Of a DNA stretch of 64,000 bases, positions 1-9,400 are shown one piece after another. Made by a program: the position numbers and the translations under genes. Numbering within the stretch: position 1 is the stretch's first letter; the number at the start of each line of letters is the position of its first letter. The DNA is taken from contig NZ_LZEX01000023.1 in assembly GCF_001676055.1 (NCBI RefSeq), positions 1-64,000 of the forward strand. The letters run 5' to 3'. The stretch comes from Morganella psychrotolerans. Lineage in GTDB: Bacteria; Pseudomonadota; Gammaproteobacteria; Enterobacterales; Enterobacteriaceae. The notes below the pieces were generated by a model. The model was not told where the DNA came from and made no database searches. It worked only from the letters and a program-made list of their open reading frames with translations.

Positions 1-405
1 AAAAACCCCTGAATAAACAACACCATCGCTATTTTTCACCTGCTCTGATAACTCTCTGCCATTGTAATCCTGACCTGATTCAGTAAATCCCGATACTTTT
101 ATGAATAAATTTCCGTGAATGAAACAAGGTGTTCTGTTTTGTGGCTCTGTCGGTAAATTAAATATCTGTATTAACAAATAGATGACGCTATATTTCGGCA
201 AAGATGATGGAATATTGCATAACTCAGAGTAGAGGGCGCCGGGATAATACTTTGTGGGAATACATTTTTTGCAGCGGTATGTAATAAAAAAGAAATGGAC
301 GAATTTACACAGAAAGGCCACTTAGCAGCGTAAAGTCTGTAATAAAATTTGTTAAGATAACAGACACAGATAATGGGTATAGATGTAAATAGCCTGAGGG
401 TCGTA
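1..405. other. Intergenic region upstream of yafD
   Basis: This leading stretch is AT-rich and full of stops on both strands. I see no convincing gene, repeat, structured RNA or terminator in it. It presumably holds the yafD promoter, but no single -35/-10 pair stands out. Confidence 0.5.
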
Positions 406-1191
406 TTGAACAAGAAAAAAACCTGGTCAGTCCGCTATGTTGCAGGGCTTCCGGCACAGCAAATTACGCCTATGTCAGCAGATATGTTGGGATCCCGGCT
501 TCCTGTCGGTTTACCTATTTCTACGCCGGCGCAACCCATTCGTGTCGTCGTCTGGAATATTTATAAGCAGCAGCGGCCTGAATGGCAGAAAACGCTTGAT
601 AAACTCCTGTGTGATACACAGCTGGCTTTGTTACAGGAAGCTCAGCCATCACCCGGATTAGTTAATCTTTCGGCAAAACATCAGCTTATCGCCGATCAGG
701 TTCCTGCGCTCCGCTTTCAGCAGCACCCTTCAGGTGTCATGACACTCGCAACGTCACATCCTGTCTATTGCTGCCCGCTACAGCAAAAAGAGCCGTTATT
801 ACGTCTGGCAAAATCGGCTCTGATTACGGTTTATCCGTTACCGGATGGCCGTCAGCTGATGGTAATAAATGTTCATGCAATTAATTTTAGTTTTGGTGTG
901 GATGTTTACCGCCATCAGTTAAATACGATTGGTTCGCAGATCCGTTGTCATATCGGACCGGTCATTATGGGTGGGGATTTTAATGCCTGGAGCAGGCAGC
1001 GGATGCACGCACTGAAATGGTTTGCCCGTACCCTGCGCCTGAAAGAAGTTATTTTTCCTGTTGATCACCGCACTAAGGTATTCGGGCATCCGCTGGACTA
1101 TTTATTTTATCGCGGATTTAAATTGATACAGTCAGATGTCATGCTGACGGATGCCTCAGATCATCATCCTCTGATTGCAGAATTTCAATAA
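406..1191 (+). CDS. yafD: Endonuclease/exonuclease/phosphatase family protein YafD
   Basis: The protein belongs to the endonuclease/exonuclease/phosphatase (EEP) fold family and is very close to E. coli YafD along its whole length. Visible family signatures are RVVVWNIYKQQ near the N-terminus, LLQEAQ (metal-binding Glu), GGDFNAW (catalytic Asp/Asn) and the C-terminal SDHHPL (catalytic His). The physiological substrate of YafD is not established. An in-frame ATG lies at 373, but it has no ribosome site and would add 11 residues absent from E. coli YafD. I prefer the TTG at 406, which has GAGGG just upstream and gives 261 residues against about 266 in E. coli. The gene appears to be monocistronic. 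The product assignment is firm; the start is an inference. Confidence 0.9.
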   Translation: MNKKKTWSVRYVAGLPAQQITPMSADMLGSRLPVGLPISTPAQPIRVVVWNIYKQQRPEWQKTLDKLLCDTQLALLQEAQPSPGLVNLSAKHQLIADQVPALRFQQHPSGVMTLATSHPVYCCPLQQKEPLLRLAKSALITVYPLPDGRQLMVINVHAINFSFGVDVYRHQLNTIGSQIRCHIGPVIMGGDFNAWSRQRMHALKWFARTLRLKEVIFPVDHRTKVFGHPLDYLFYRGFKLIQSDVMLTDASDHHPLIAEFQ

Positions 1192-1332
1192 TAAGAACTG
1201 CATCAAATAAATAATATATTAATATAAATTATGTAAGTAAATATAATTATCAACCTGCTATAGTTAAACCGGTGTTATTGTTTTGTGTTATTTATTTAAT
1301 TTCAGCGTTAAATAATTTATCGGAGAAACTAA

Positions 1333-2520
1333 ATGCAGCGTATTGTCATTGTAGGCGGCGGGGCCGGCGGCACAATGGTCGCGAATATCCTGACGAAGAA
1401 GTTGTTAAATGATATTTATCAGAAGAAAGTGGAAGTTGTACTGATTTCAGACAGTGAATGGCACTATTATAAACCTGCGTTTATGTATGTTGCGTTTAAT
1501 TTGTATCAGAAAGATGAGTTACGCAAATCTCAACGCTCTCTGCTGCGCCCTGAAATTAAGTTTGTTCATGATCGGGTTGAACATTTTGATTTTGCCTCGC
1601 AGACCTTGCTGGGAAAAAATGGCACAAAATACGGCTATGACTATCTGGTTATTGCCACCGGCTGTCAGCCAAGACCAGAGCGTATCTCCGGAATGAAAGA
1701 AGCTGCGGATCATTTCTATCAGTATCAACCCGCCCGTCAGCTGGCAGAAAAGCTGGCTAAATTTGAGAAAGGCCGGATTTTCATTACAGTTTCTTTCCCT
1801 AATACTCCGAATGTTCCCCATCAGTGCGGTATCGCTCCTATGGAAACGACACTGATGCTGGATGATTATTTTCGCCAGCGCCGTGTCCGTCAGGACATTG
1901 AAATTGTTTATACCTACCCGACAGTCTCCCAGTTATTACGCAATTGCCTGTTTATGCAAAAGGATGTGTGCGAAGTCCTGCCGGCTGTTTTTCAGGAGCG
2001 TGGTATTCAGGCACAACGCGGCTTTACCTTAGAGCGTGTTTGTCCGGAGAAAAAAATCGCCTATTCGAAAGAGGGTGAAGAGCAGCCGTTTGACCTGCTG
2101 ATCGGCACTCCGCCTATTTCAGCCGTCGAAGCGGTACGTAATACCGGGCTATGTGACGGCGATCCGGAAGAGGGATGGCTGCCGACTGATCCTGAAACAT
2201 TGCAGGTTTACGGGCTGAAAAATGTGTATGTATTGGGTGATACCGTAGATCTTCCGATCAGTAAGGCTGCGGGCAGTTGCCATAATCAATCCACAGTTGT
2301 GGTGGATAATATTATCGGTGAAATGCGTTTCGGCTATACCACCGCGATTTATGACGGGCGTGTTCAGGCGGTAGCGCAGATGGGGCTGAATGCGGGTATG
2401 CCGCTTCAATATGATTATAAGCATGATGTTGCACCGACACCGCCGACAAAGCTGGGCGGATTACTGCGCACCGGTTTTAACCGCGGGCTGTACTGGTCAA
2501 CCGTCCGTGGCCTGGTATAA
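1333..2520 (+). CDS. FAD-dependent sulfide:quinone oxidoreductase-like protein
   Basis: This is a two-dinucleotide-fold flavoprotein of 395 residues. The N-terminal VGGGAGGTMVANIL is the FAD-binding glycine motif, YLVIATGCQPRPE closes the first Rossmann domain, and VYVLGDTVDLP is the C-terminal FAD contact. A Cys in PHQCGIAPME (about residue 163) sits where sulfide:quinone oxidoreductases carry a redox-active Cys next to a GAP-E motif, and further Cys residues occur near 206 and 214. The family transfers electrons from sulfide, or a related sulfur substrate, to the quinone pool at the membrane face. A DUF1641 gene follows after 14 bases, a pairing known from other SQR-like loci. Assignment to the SQR-like family is secure; the true substrate is not shown by the sequence. 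Confidence 0.78.
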   Translation: MQRIVIVGGGAGGTMVANILTKKLLNDIYQKKVEVVLISDSEWHYYKPAFMYVAFNLYQKDELRKSQRSLLRPEIKFVHDRVEHFDFASQTLLGKNGTKYGYDYLVIATGCQPRPERISGMKEAADHFYQYQPARQLAEKLAKFEKGRIFITVSFPNTPNVPHQCGIAPMETTLMLDDYFRQRRVRQDIEIVYTYPTVSQLLRNCLFMQKDVCEVLPAVFQERGIQAQRGFTLERVCPEKKIAYSKEGEEQPFDLLIGTPPISAVEAVRNTGLCDGDPEEGWLPTDPETLQVYGLKNVYVLGDTVDLPISKAAGSCHNQSTVVVDNIIGEMRFGYTTAIYDGRVQAVAQMGLNAGMPLQYDYKHDVAPTPPTKLGGLLRTGFNRGLYWSTVRGLV

Positions 2521-2534
2521 GAGAGGAACTGATA

Positions 2535-2927
2535 ATGCCGACAACTGAACACAACACTGAACAGGCACCGCAGGCGCCGGAGTTTTCTGCACAAACACGG
2601 GACAAACTGGCAGTATTAATGCAGATGAACCGGTTTGATAACGTGATAGATGCGCTCTCTTTAGTCGCTGACCTGGTTGATATCATCGGAAAGAATGAGG
2701 TGAGTAAGCTGGCGGATAATACAGAATCTGCCATTGCTCAATTATGGGAAGGTGGTCTGGCACTGAATCAGGCTAAAATGGAGATGATGTATAATGATGA
2801 GAAATACAACTTCCGTAATACCTACAAATTACTGAAAGATCCTGAGACATTAAAAGGTATTCACATGGTGCTCAGAACCTTGCAGATCATGGGCTCCCGC
2901 GTTCAGCGTATTGACAGCGAACCCTGA
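2535..2927 (+). CDS. DUF1641 domain protein, partner of SQR-like flavoprotein
   Basis: A small protein of 130 residues, mostly helical and without a signal peptide or obvious membrane span. Its body (roughly residues 30-125) has the look of DUF1641, a family of unknown function often encoded beside SQR-like or formate-dehydrogenase-like oxidoreductases. It starts 14 bases after the flavoprotein stop and has a ribosome site (GAGAGGAA) just upstream, so the two are very likely co-transcribed and may form a complex. A strong hairpin terminator follows. The family call rests on recognition of the sequence pattern and context, not on a profile search. Confidence 0.65.
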   Translation: MPTTEHNTEQAPQAPEFSAQTRDKLAVLMQMNRFDNVIDALSLVADLVDIIGKNEVSKLADNTESAIAQLWEGGLALNQAKMEMMYNDEKYNFRNTYKLLKDPETLKGIHMVLRTLQIMGSRVQRIDSEP

Positions 2928-2938
2928 TTACCGATAAA

Positions 2939-2969
2939 AATAGGGAGCTGATAGCTCCCTATTCTATTT
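2939..2969. terminator. Bidirectional intrinsic terminator
   Basis: An 11-bp perfect inverted repeat (AATAGGGAGCT / AGCTCCCTATT) with a three-base loop lies between the convergent DUF1641 and permease genes. It is flanked by A-rich and T-rich tracts, so it can work in both directions. Confidence 0.88.
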
Positions 2970-2994
2970 CTATGTTATATCTTTCTGATCTGAA

Positions 2995-4431
2995 TTAATG
3001 CATAAACGGTAATGCACCGTTTACACGGTAATAATTAGTAAGAAAGCCAATAAGAGACAGTGCTATTAATGCAAGAATAGTGCGGGTCTTTTTATAGAAG
3101 GCCAGCGTCAGAATGACCACCCAGCCCATTCCTACTGCCAGTGCCACTCTGGTATCAGGGAAATAGCCCAGCAATGCAATAACAAAAACCATAAACACAA
3201 TAGTGACAGCGGGTGCCACCGGCCACATCGGGACCGGGAACTTCAGGGTTTTGACTTCTTCCGGTGTCATCTGACGGCGCATTGCCACCTGGGATAACAG
3301 GATCATCAGCCAGACCCAGACGGTCGCAAAGGTCGCAATAGAGGCGATAATGATGAAGATTTTTTCCGGTACCAGATAATTCAGCACCACACCGACAAGC
3401 AGCACAATACTCATCACCAGTACTGTCATCCATGGTACGCCATTTTTTGTCAGCTTCATGAATGATTTAGGTGCCTGACCTTCCTGCGCCATGCCGTACA
3501 TCATACGACCTGCGCCGAAAATATCACTGTTGATGGCAGACACTGCCGCAGTGATCACCACGAGGTTGAGAATATTTGCCGCATAAGAGATATTCAGTTT
3601 TTCAAAAATCTGCACAAACGGGCTGCCGTTGTGACCAATCTGGTTCCACGGGAAAATACACATCAGGATAAACAGTGTCAGCACATAGAACAGCAGAATA
3701 CGCAGCGGTACGGCATTGATCGCTTTCGGAATGGTTTTTTCCGGGTCTTGTGCTTCGCTCGCGGTGATACCGATAACTTCAATTCCGCCGAAAGCAAACA
3801 TCACAATGGCAAGGGAAGCTATCACCCCGCTTATTCCGTTCGGCATAAAGCCGCCGAATTCCCATAGGTTGCTGATGCCGGTAGGATGATCTGTCGCTTG
3901 TCCGAAACCGAATATCATGATGGCGGCACCACCGACAATCATGGCAATAATCGCGGTAACTTTAATAATTGACAGCCAGAATTCCATTTCACCAAATATT
4001 TTTACGTGACATAAATTCAGCGCACCAATAAAGCAGACAATCCCCAGCACCCAGATCCATTGATCCACGTCCGGAAACCAGAGCTTCATATAGAAGCCGA
4101 ATGCCGTGACATCCGCAAGACATACTATGATCATCTCGAAGACATAGTTCCAGCCGGTCAGAAAGCCCGCCAGAGGGCCCATATAATGGCTTGCATACTG
4201 TGAAAACGATCCCGGTACCGGATGATGAACTGCCATTTCACCCAGTGCGCGCATCACCATAAATACGGCGGCACCCCCGACAAGATATGCCAGCAGAACA
4301 GCAGGACCCGCCTGCTCGATTGAGGCTGCGGAGCCGTAAAACAGGCCGGTGCCTATCGCAGAACCGAGCGCCATAAAGCGGATATGCCGCCCTGTCAGCC
4401 CGCGCTTCAGCGTGGTGCTATTTTCATTCAT
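2995..4431 (-). CDS. proY: ProY-type amino acid permease (APC superfamily)
   Basis: A 478-residue inner-membrane permease with about twelve hydrophobic spans. It shows the amino acid transporter signature [20 protein letters not shown] at the N-terminus and conserved blocks such as [26 protein letters not shown] and [18 protein letters not shown]. These match E. coli ProY (proline-specific permease, 457 residues) more closely than other APC members I know, so proton-coupled uptake of proline or a similar amino acid is likely. The gene runs leftward, convergent with DUF1641 and divergent from queE. The exact substrate is inferred. Confidence 0.8.
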   Translation of the reverse strand: MNENSTTLKRGLTGRHIRFMALGSAIGTGLFYGSAASIEQAGPAVLLAYLVGGAAVFMVMRALGEMAVHHPVPGSFSQYASHYMGPLAGFLTGWNYVFEMIIVCLADVTAFGFYMKLWFPDVDQWIWVLGIVCFIGALNLCHVKIFGEMEFWLSIIKVTAIIAMIVGGAAIMIFGFGQATDHPTGISNLWEFGGFMPNGISGVIASLAIVMFAFGGIEVIGITASEAQDPEKTIPKAINAVPLRILLFYVLTLFILMCIFPWNQIGHNGSPFVQIFEKLNISYAANILNLVVITAAVSAINSDIFGAGRMMYGMAQEGQAPKSFMKLTKNGVPWMTVLVMSIVLLVGVVLNYLVPEKIFIIIASIATFATVWVWLMILLSQVAMRRQMTPEEVKTLKFPVPMWPVAPAVTIVFMVFVIALLGYFPDTRVALAVGMGWVVILTLAFYKKTRTILALIALSLIGFLTNYYRVNGALPFMH

Positions 4432-4579
4432 GTATTTATCCCGTCGCTGTCATGACATGCAGCGTTTTTTCTGGTGTGGAACGCGGTCAAATTCAGCCCG
4501 GTACTTTATCATAAAGAGTCATGCCCACGGGATAATTATCTGCAATAATACCGCTTCAAACGCAAGGAAAAGATGAGTG

Positions 4580-5251
4580 ATGCATTACCCAATTAATGAA
4601 ATTTTTCAGACATTGCAGGGCGAAGGGGTATTTACCGGCGTACCGGCTATTTTTGTCCGTCTTCAGCGCTGCCCGGTCGGATGCAGTTGGTGTGATACAA
4701 AACACACCTGGGAGCAGGACCCGGAAAAAATCTGTTCAGCAGATATGATGATGAATAAGACACAGGAGAATGACCGGTGGGCGTCTCTGAGTGCGCAAGA
4801 CATTATTATGCAATTTACCGCGCAGGGTTACACGGCGCGGCATGTGGTGATAACCGGCGGAGAGCCGTGCCTGTATGATTTGCAACCACTGACGGCGGAG
4901 CTGGAAGCGCAGGGCTGGCGATGTCAGATTGAAACCAGCGGCACACAGCCGGTCCTGTGCAGTGAAAAAACCTGGGTCACCGTTTCCCCGAAAGTGAATA
5001 TGCGGGGAGGTTATGATGTTTTAACTTCTGCGCTTATCCGCGCGGATGAAGTAAAACACCCGGTCGGGCGGCAGCGGGATATTGATGAGCTGGATTTATT
5101 GCTGGCGAAACTGCCGTCCGGTAAATATCCGGTGGTGGCATTGCAGCCGATCAGCCAGAAACCGGCGGCAACGCAGTTGTGTATTAAAACCTGCATCGCC
5201 CGTAACTGGCGTTTTTCCATGCAGACTCACAAATACCTTAATATCGCCTGA
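4580..5251 (+). CDS. queE: 7-carboxy-7-deazaguanine synthase QueE
   Basis: QueE is a radical SAM enzyme that converts 6-carboxytetrahydropterin to 7-carboxy-7-deazaguanine in queuosine and preQ1 synthesis. The cluster-binding motif appears as CPVGCSWC (residues about 30-37), the unusual CX3CX2C-type spacing of this family, followed by DTKHTW. VVITGGEPC is the SAM-binding GGE motif, and the end MQTHKYLNIA matches E. coli QueE. An in-frame GTG lies at 4577, but the ATG at 4580 with AAGGAAAAG upstream matches the family start and gives 223 residues. It faces queD, which makes its substrate, across an ERIC repeat. Confidence 0.95.
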   Translation: MHYPINEIFQTLQGEGVFTGVPAIFVRLQRCPVGCSWCDTKHTWEQDPEKICSADMMMNKTQENDRWASLSAQDIIMQFTAQGYTARHVVITGGEPCLYDLQPLTAELEAQGWRCQIETSGTQPVLCSEKTWVTVSPKVNMRGGYDVLTSALIRADEVKHPVGRQRDIDELDLLLAKLPSGKYPVVALQPISQKPAATQLCIKTCIARNWRFSMQTHKYLNIA

Positions 5252-5253
5252 TA

Positions 5254-5379
5254 TATACCCTTATTCATTCAAACTGCAGGTTCGTTGGCTACGCTCAGCT
5301 AACCGGGTCACATACTGATGTATGCTCCCCGGCAATCGGAGCTTGCCGCCTGCCTGCATCTTGAATGACGTTGGGTATA
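5254..5379. repeat. ERIC-like intergenic repeat, full length (126 bp)
   Basis: The element begins TATACCCTTATTCATTCAAA and ends GAATGACGTTGGGTATA, so the outer ends are inverted. In the centre is the ERIC-type core GGGTCACATACTGATGTATG followed by CTCCCCGG. Length and core match enterobacterial repetitive intergenic consensus elements of about 127 bp. It starts directly after the queE stop codon. Confidence 0.85.
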
Positions 5380-5423
5380 ACAGGGACAATCGATGTCCGG
5401 TAGTCCGGACATTGATTGTGTGA

Positions 5424-5786
5424 TTATTCACCCCGGTAAACACAACCTGCGGTGCAGGTCTCTTTAACCATCACGGCACTCAGCAGCGGCAGTAATGGTT
5501 TGGTCTGTTGCCAGATCCAGTGCGCCAGCACTTCGCTGGTCGGATTTTCCAGCCCCGCTATCTCATTGAGATAATGATGATCCAATCTGTCATAAATAGG
5601 TTTAAATGCCTGTTTCACTTCAGCAAAATCAATCAGCCAGCCGGTATGGGCATCCACATTACCACTCAGTTCAAGACGAACCAGAAACGAATGTCCGTGC
5701 AGGCGTCCGCATTTATGACCTTCCGGAACATGCGGCAGGTGGTGGGCGGCTTCGAACTGAAATTCTTTAAAAATCGTGGTGGTCAT
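5424..5786 (-). CDS. queD: 6-carboxy-5,6,7,8-tetrahydropterin synthase QueD
   Basis: QueD converts dihydroneopterin triphosphate to 6-carboxytetrahydropterin, the first committed step to queuosine. The 120-residue protein is almost collinear with E. coli QueD. The zinc ligands are the His of FEAAHHLPH and the two His of RLHGHSF, the catalytic Cys is in GHKCGRLHG, and the end [14 protein letters not shown] is typical. The gene is convergent with queE, the next enzyme in the pathway, which is encoded 172 bases away on the other strand. Confidence 0.95.
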   Translation of the reverse strand: MTTTIFKEFQFEAAHHLPHVPEGHKCGRLHGHSFLVRLELSGNVDAHTGWLIDFAEVKQAFKPIYDRLDHHYLNEIAGLENPTSEVLAHWIWQQTKPLLPLLSAVMVKETCTAGCVYRGE

Positions 5787-5809
5787 GATGTTCTCCGGAT
5801 GATGACGGA

Positions 5810-5870
5810 TATACCCTTATTCATTCAAACTACAGGTTCGTTGGCTGCATCTTGAATGACGTTGGGTATA
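5810..5870. repeat. Short ERIC derivative (61 bp), core deleted
   Basis: It carries both ERIC ends (TATACCCTTATTCATTCAAA on the left, CTTGAATGACGTTGGGTATA on the right) but lacks the central palindrome, leaving 61 bases. It lies just upstream of queD. Confidence 0.75.
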
Positions 5871-6113
5871 AAAACGGTATTTTACGCACAAATAACCGCA
5901 AATGTTACCGATAAACGGCAAAACGGCTGACTAATATTACTTATGCAATAATCCTGTTTTGTCAGACGCCCGGAATTTTTAATTTTGTCCGGTATTGACG
6001 GACAAATCCTGCTCCTGCGGCATGTTTGCTTACCTTATTACGGAATAGCCGAGGGAGTAGTAGCATCTGCGCCGATCTTATGGGAAGATTAGCCGATCTT
6101 TTCGGGGGCAGTG

Positions 6114-6428
6114 ATGGGCAAACTGACGCTATTACTCTTAATAATTCTGGGCTGGCTGCAATATTCATTGTGGTTAGGGAAAAATGGTATTCACGACTAT
6201 GTACAGGTCAGTGAAGACGTTGTTGCATCAGAACAGGTGAATGTGAACCTCAAAGCCCGTAATGAACAGCTGTTTGCTGAGATAGGCGATCTGAACGACG
6301 GGCTGGAAGCTATCGAAGAGCGCGGGCGCAGTGAATTAGGTATGATCAAGCCCGGTGAAAGTTTTTACCGCGTCCTGTCTGAAAAGCGGACTCAGCAAAA
6401 TGTGCAGCCGCAAAGCCGTACTAACTAA
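6114..6428 (+). CDS. ftsB: Cell division protein FtsB
   Basis: FtsB is a small bitopic inner-membrane protein that forms the FtsQ-FtsB-FtsL subcomplex of the divisome. The 104-residue sequence has a short cytoplasmic start, one membrane span (about residues 4-21, [19 protein letters not shown]) and a periplasmic coiled coil rich in Leu, Glu and Asn (about 30-70). The block GKNGIHDY and the motif [10 protein letters not shown] match E. coli FtsB. An in-frame GTG at 6111 precedes the ATG at 6114; the ATG matches the family start and has GGGGGC upstream. ispD follows after 5 bases, the usual ftsB-ispD-ispF-truD order. Confidence 0.95.
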   Translation: MGKLTLLLLIILGWLQYSLWLGKNGIHDYVQVSEDVVASEQVNVNLKARNEQLFAEIGDLNDGLEAIEERGRSELGMIKPGESFYRVLSEKRTQQNVQPQSRTN

Positions 6429-6433
6429 TCCCT

Positions 6434-7228
6434 ATGATGATAATTCCTCCCGTAATGACCGGCTCACAACCGGCACCGGATCTGTCCGGTATTTCTGATC
6501 ATATTCAGGTGACAGCGCTGATCCCCGCCGCCGGTATTGGTACGCGGATGCAGTGTGAATGCCCGAAACAATACCTTATCATTGCCGGAAAAACCATTTT
6601 AGAACATACCCTTGCCATCTTACTGGCTCATCCCCGTATTTCGCAGGTGGTTGTGGCGCTGCATCCGCAGGATACGGTGTTCAGTACTCTGCCGGTGGCA
6701 CAACATCCCCGCATCCGTACCGTCACCGGTGGCGGTGAGCGGGCGGATTCAGTACTGGCCGGTCTTGATTATCTGGCAGCTCATGTACCTGAAAACAGTT
6801 GGGTTCTGGTTCATGATGCAGCACGCCCCTGCCTGCATCTCAACGATTTAAACCGCTTGCTGGCTGTACTGTCTGACGAAAATACAGACGGACGGATCAG
6901 GGGGGCGATTCTGGCGTCACCGGTGCGTGACACTATGAAACGCGGCGTGACATTACCCGGACACACGGGTATCGATCATACGGTGGATCGCACACAACTC
7001 TGGCATGCACTGACCCCGCAATTTTTTCCGCTTCATCTGCTGCGTGCCTGTCTGCAACAGGCACTTTCTCAGCAGGCGGTGATAACCGATGAAGCATCTG
7101 CACTGGAATTTTGTGGTTATCAGCCCCTGCTGGTGACCGGACGGGCGGATAATATTAAAGTCACACAGCCGGAAGATCTCGCACTTGCCGGGTTCTACCT
7201 GTCCAATAACAATAAGGAACAGACATAA
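6434..7228 (+). CDS. ispD: 2-C-methyl-D-erythritol 4-phosphate cytidylyltransferase
   Basis: IspD transfers CMP onto methylerythritol phosphate in the MEP isoprenoid pathway. Clear signatures are the nucleotide-binding PAAGIGTRM with the nearby CPKQY lysine (residues about 31-47), the [10 protein letters not shown] block, VHDAARPC and the C-terminal [13 protein letters not shown]. At 264 residues it is about 28 longer than E. coli IspD. The extra part is an N-terminal segment of roughly 24 residues without homology; a later in-frame ATG at 6455 would remove seven of these. No strong ribosome site decides between them. Its stop overlaps the first start codon of ispF. Confidence 0.93.
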   Translation: MMIIPPVMTGSQPAPDLSGISDHIQVTALIPAAGIGTRMQCECPKQYLIIAGKTILEHTLAILLAHPRISQVVVALHPQDTVFSTLPVAQHPRIRTVTGGGERADSVLAGLDYLAAHVPENSWVLVHDAARPCLHLNDLNRLLAVLSDENTDGRIRGAILASPVRDTMKRGVTLPGHTGIDHTVDRTQLWHALTPQFFPLHLLRACLQQALSQQAVITDEASALEFCGYQPLLVTGRADNIKVTQPEDLALAGFYLSNNNKEQT

Positions 7229-7230
7229 TG

Positions 7231-7710
7231 ATGAGAATCGGACACGGTTTTGATGTTCATGCTTTCGGCGGCGAAGGCCCGATTGTGATTGCCGGTGTGC
7301 GCATCCCTTATGAACAGGGATTACTGGCACATTCTGATGGTGATGTTGCCTTGCATGCCGCGACAGATGCCTTATTAGGTGCGGCAGCGATGGGCGATAT
7401 CGGAAAGTTATTCCCTGATACCGATCCCGCCTATAAAGGTGCGGACAGCCGTGTTTTGCTGCGTGAAGCATTCCGCCGTATTCAGGAAAAAGGCTATAAA
7501 CTGGGCAACCTGGATATCACTATTATTGCGCAGGCACCTAAAATGTTGCCGCATATTCCGCAGATGCGCGTCAATCTGGCGGAAGATTTACAGTGCCACA
7601 TGGATGATATCAATGTGAAGGCGACCACGACTGAAAAGCTCGGTTTTGTCGGACGTAAAGAAGGGATCGCCTGCGAAGCCGTCGTATTGCTTGTTAAGGT
7701 TGCACAATGA
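7231..7710 (+). CDS. ispF: 2-C-methyl-D-erythritol 2,4-cyclodiphosphate synthase
   Basis: IspF closes the cyclodiphosphate ring in the MEP pathway and works as a zinc-dependent trimer. The first metal-binding motif is [13 protein letters not shown] (Asp and His ligands), followed by [21 protein letters not shown] and the late block [13 protein letters not shown]. Two tandem ATG codons occur at 7228 and 7231; the second fits the E. coli start MRIGHG and gives 159 residues. The first overlaps the ispD stop by one base, so translation is probably coupled. The 3' end overlaps truD by four bases (ATGA). Confidence 0.95.
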   Translation: MRIGHGFDVHAFGGEGPIVIAGVRIPYEQGLLAHSDGDVALHAATDALLGAAAMGDIGKLFPDTDPAYKGADSRVLLREAFRRIQEKGYKLGNLDITIIAQAPKMLPHIPQMRVNLAEDLQCHMDDINVKATTTEKLGFVGRKEGIACEAVVLLVKVAQ

Positions 7711-8753
7711 GCCTGAATGTCAGCTGGTTTCACGGAAAACCGGTTGCGACCGGTATATTAAAAGCACAGCCGGAAGATTTCTTTGTTCAGGAAGACCTCG
7801 GATTTGAGCCTGATGGTGAGGGCGAACATGTCATGGTGCGCGTCCGGAAAACCGGTTGTAACACCCGCTTTGTCGCAGAGCAACTGGCTAAATTTTCTAA
7901 AATAGCAGCCCGGTCAGTCAGTTATGCGGGGCTGAAAGATCGCCATGCGGTGACTGAACAATGGTTCTGTCTGCAAATGCCGGGCAAAGAGACACCGGAT
8001 TTCAGTAAGCTGGAACTGGAAGGCTGCGAAGTGCTGGATGTCACCCGCCAGAAACGCAAGTTGCGCATCGGTACACTGAAAGGTAATCACTTTACTCTTG
8101 TGTTGCGCCAGATTAGCGATCGCGCCGCTGTAGAGCAGCGTTTGCAATCTATTACTGAGCAGGGCGTACCGAATTATTTCGGCGAACAGCGTTTCGGGCG
8201 CGGTGGTCAGAATCTGTATTTTGCCCGCCGCTGGGCAAACGCAGAAATTAATGTAACTGATCGCAGTAAGCGCAGTTTCTATCTTTCTGCGGCGCGCAGT
8301 GCGATGTTTAATGCGGTGGCAGATGCCCGCATCACTCAGCATTTACAGGAAACGGTGCTGTCCGGCGATGCGGTACAGCTTGCCGGGCGCGGCAGTTGGT
8401 TTGTGGCGCAGACAGATGAACTGGCAGATGTACAGCAGCGCCTTGATAACCGGGAGTTGCGTATTACGGCACCGTTACCGGGCAAAGGTGATTTGGGTAC
8501 TCAGGATGCTGCACTGGTATTTGAAACGGAACAATTGGCTGACTGGCAGGCATTATGGCGGTTGGCAGAAAAAGAAGGGGTGGAGAATACCCGCCGCGCA
8601 ATCATGTTGTATCCGGAACATTTTGTCAGTGAATGGATTGATGATGAAACAGTACGACTCTCTTTCTTCCTGCCGGCAGGTTGCTTCGCAACCAGTGTTA
8701 TCCGCGAAGTGATTGAACTGGCCGCCGATCAGGCAGCAGAGTTCAGTGAATAG
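7707..8753 (+). CDS. truD: tRNA pseudouridine(13) synthase TruD
   Basis: TruD isomerises uridine 13 of tRNA-Glu to pseudouridine. The catalytic Asp lies in [16 protein letters not shown] (about residue 80), and the family block [15 protein letters not shown] follows near residue 150. The 348-residue length is normal. Its ATG overlaps the ispF stop, as in E. coli. The final codons (FSE then TAG) form the first unit of a 12-bp tandem array that continues past the stop codon. Confidence 0.95.
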   Translation: MSLNVSWFHGKPVATGILKAQPEDFFVQEDLGFEPDGEGEHVMVRVRKTGCNTRFVAEQLAKFSKIAARSVSYAGLKDRHAVTEQWFCLQMPGKETPDFSKLELEGCEVLDVTRQKRKLRIGTLKGNHFTLVLRQISDRAAVEQRLQSITEQGVPNYFGEQRFGRGGQNLYFARRWANAEINVTDRSKRSFYLSAARSAMFNAVADARITQHLQETVLSGDAVQLAGRGSWFVAQTDELADVQQRLDNRELRITAPLPGKGDLGTQDAALVFETEQLADWQALWRLAEKEGVENTRRAIMLYPEHFVSEWIDDETVRLSFFLPAGCFATSVIREVIELAADQAAEFSE

Positions 8754-8789
8754 TTCAGCGAATAGCTAAGCAGATAGCTCAGAGAATAA
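8742..8789 (+). repeat. 12-bp tandem repeat across the truD stop codon
   Basis: Four consecutive 12-base units follow the pattern YTMAGHRRATAR: TTCAGTGAATAG, TTCAGCGAATAG, CTAAGCAGATAG and CTCAGAGAATAA. Each carries a stop codon in the truD frame, so the last sense codons and the stop have been copied as a block. Confidence 0.8.
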
Positions 8790-8830
8790 AAACGGGCGGG
8801 TGATGTGATCACTCTGCCCGTTTTATTTTT
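8788..8830. terminator. Intrinsic terminator between truD and yfeK
   Basis: The stem AAAACGGGC / GCCCGTTTT encloses a smaller GTGAT / ATCAC pairing and is followed by ATTTTTTATT on the plus strand and an A/T tract on the other. It suits termination of both convergent genes. Confidence 0.85.
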
Positions 8831-9231
8831 TATTGTGCTTTCGCCGCTTTATCGGTTTCTGACAGTAATTGTGTCAGATATACCTGTGCATCAACAGGCG
8901 GTTGTCCCGGGAGCTTCACCTGATAGGCTGTTCCGGTAATTGATGATTTTGAGGCTACATTATCCACAAATTGTTCTGCGGTTTTCAGCCGTTTTTTGGT
9001 TTTACCCAGCTTCAGCCGCAGGTGAGATTCTGCTTCTGTGGCATTATGTTCACTGCCATTACGGATAAAGAGCAATTGTTCCTGTTTTCCGACAGCAATC
9101 AGTAAATTATCGACTCTGGTCTCTTCCTGCGGAGTCAGCGCAAACACTTCAGATACCAGTAAAAGACCTGCAGTCAGCGCCATTATAATGACGGAAAAAA
9201 AGCGGGCTGTTTTTTTGTGCAGTGTATACAT
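8830..9231 (-). CDS. yfeK: YfeK-like exported protein (DUF5329)
   Basis: A 133-residue protein with an N-terminal signal peptide: basic start, hydrophobic stretch FFSVIIMALTAGLLLVSEVFA, likely cleaved near residue 31. The mature part matches E. coli YfeK (DUF5329) in blocks such as FIRNGSEHNATEAESHLRLK and TAEQFVDNVASKSSITG. The family is periplasmic and of unknown function. In E. coli the Cys in HTCSEA is replaced here by Asn (HNATEA). It is convergent with truD and divergent from surE. Confidence 0.8.
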   Translation of the reverse strand: MYTLHKKTARFFSVIIMALTAGLLLVSEVFALTPQEETRVDNLLIAVGKQEQLLFIRNGSEHNATEAESHLRLKLGKTKKRLKTAEQFVDNVASKSSITGTAYQVKLPGQPPVDAQVYLTQLLSETDKAAKAQ

Positions 9232-9400
9232 TCAGAGATCCTGTCAGTCATAACAAAGTTATGAAAAGTATCATGGCAATAAATATGTAAAAAGCAATCA
9301 GACTAAATCTGCTATAACACTTTTTTATCGCTGTTAACTTGATAAAATAGTTTACCATTGTGAAAGATAATCTGTTACTGAGAAAGAAAAGGATACCGTT

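Noticed and set aside
373-405. ATG at 373 as the yafD start
   Set aside because: It lacks a ribosome site and adds residues not found in E. coli YafD; the TTG at 406 has GAGGG upstream.
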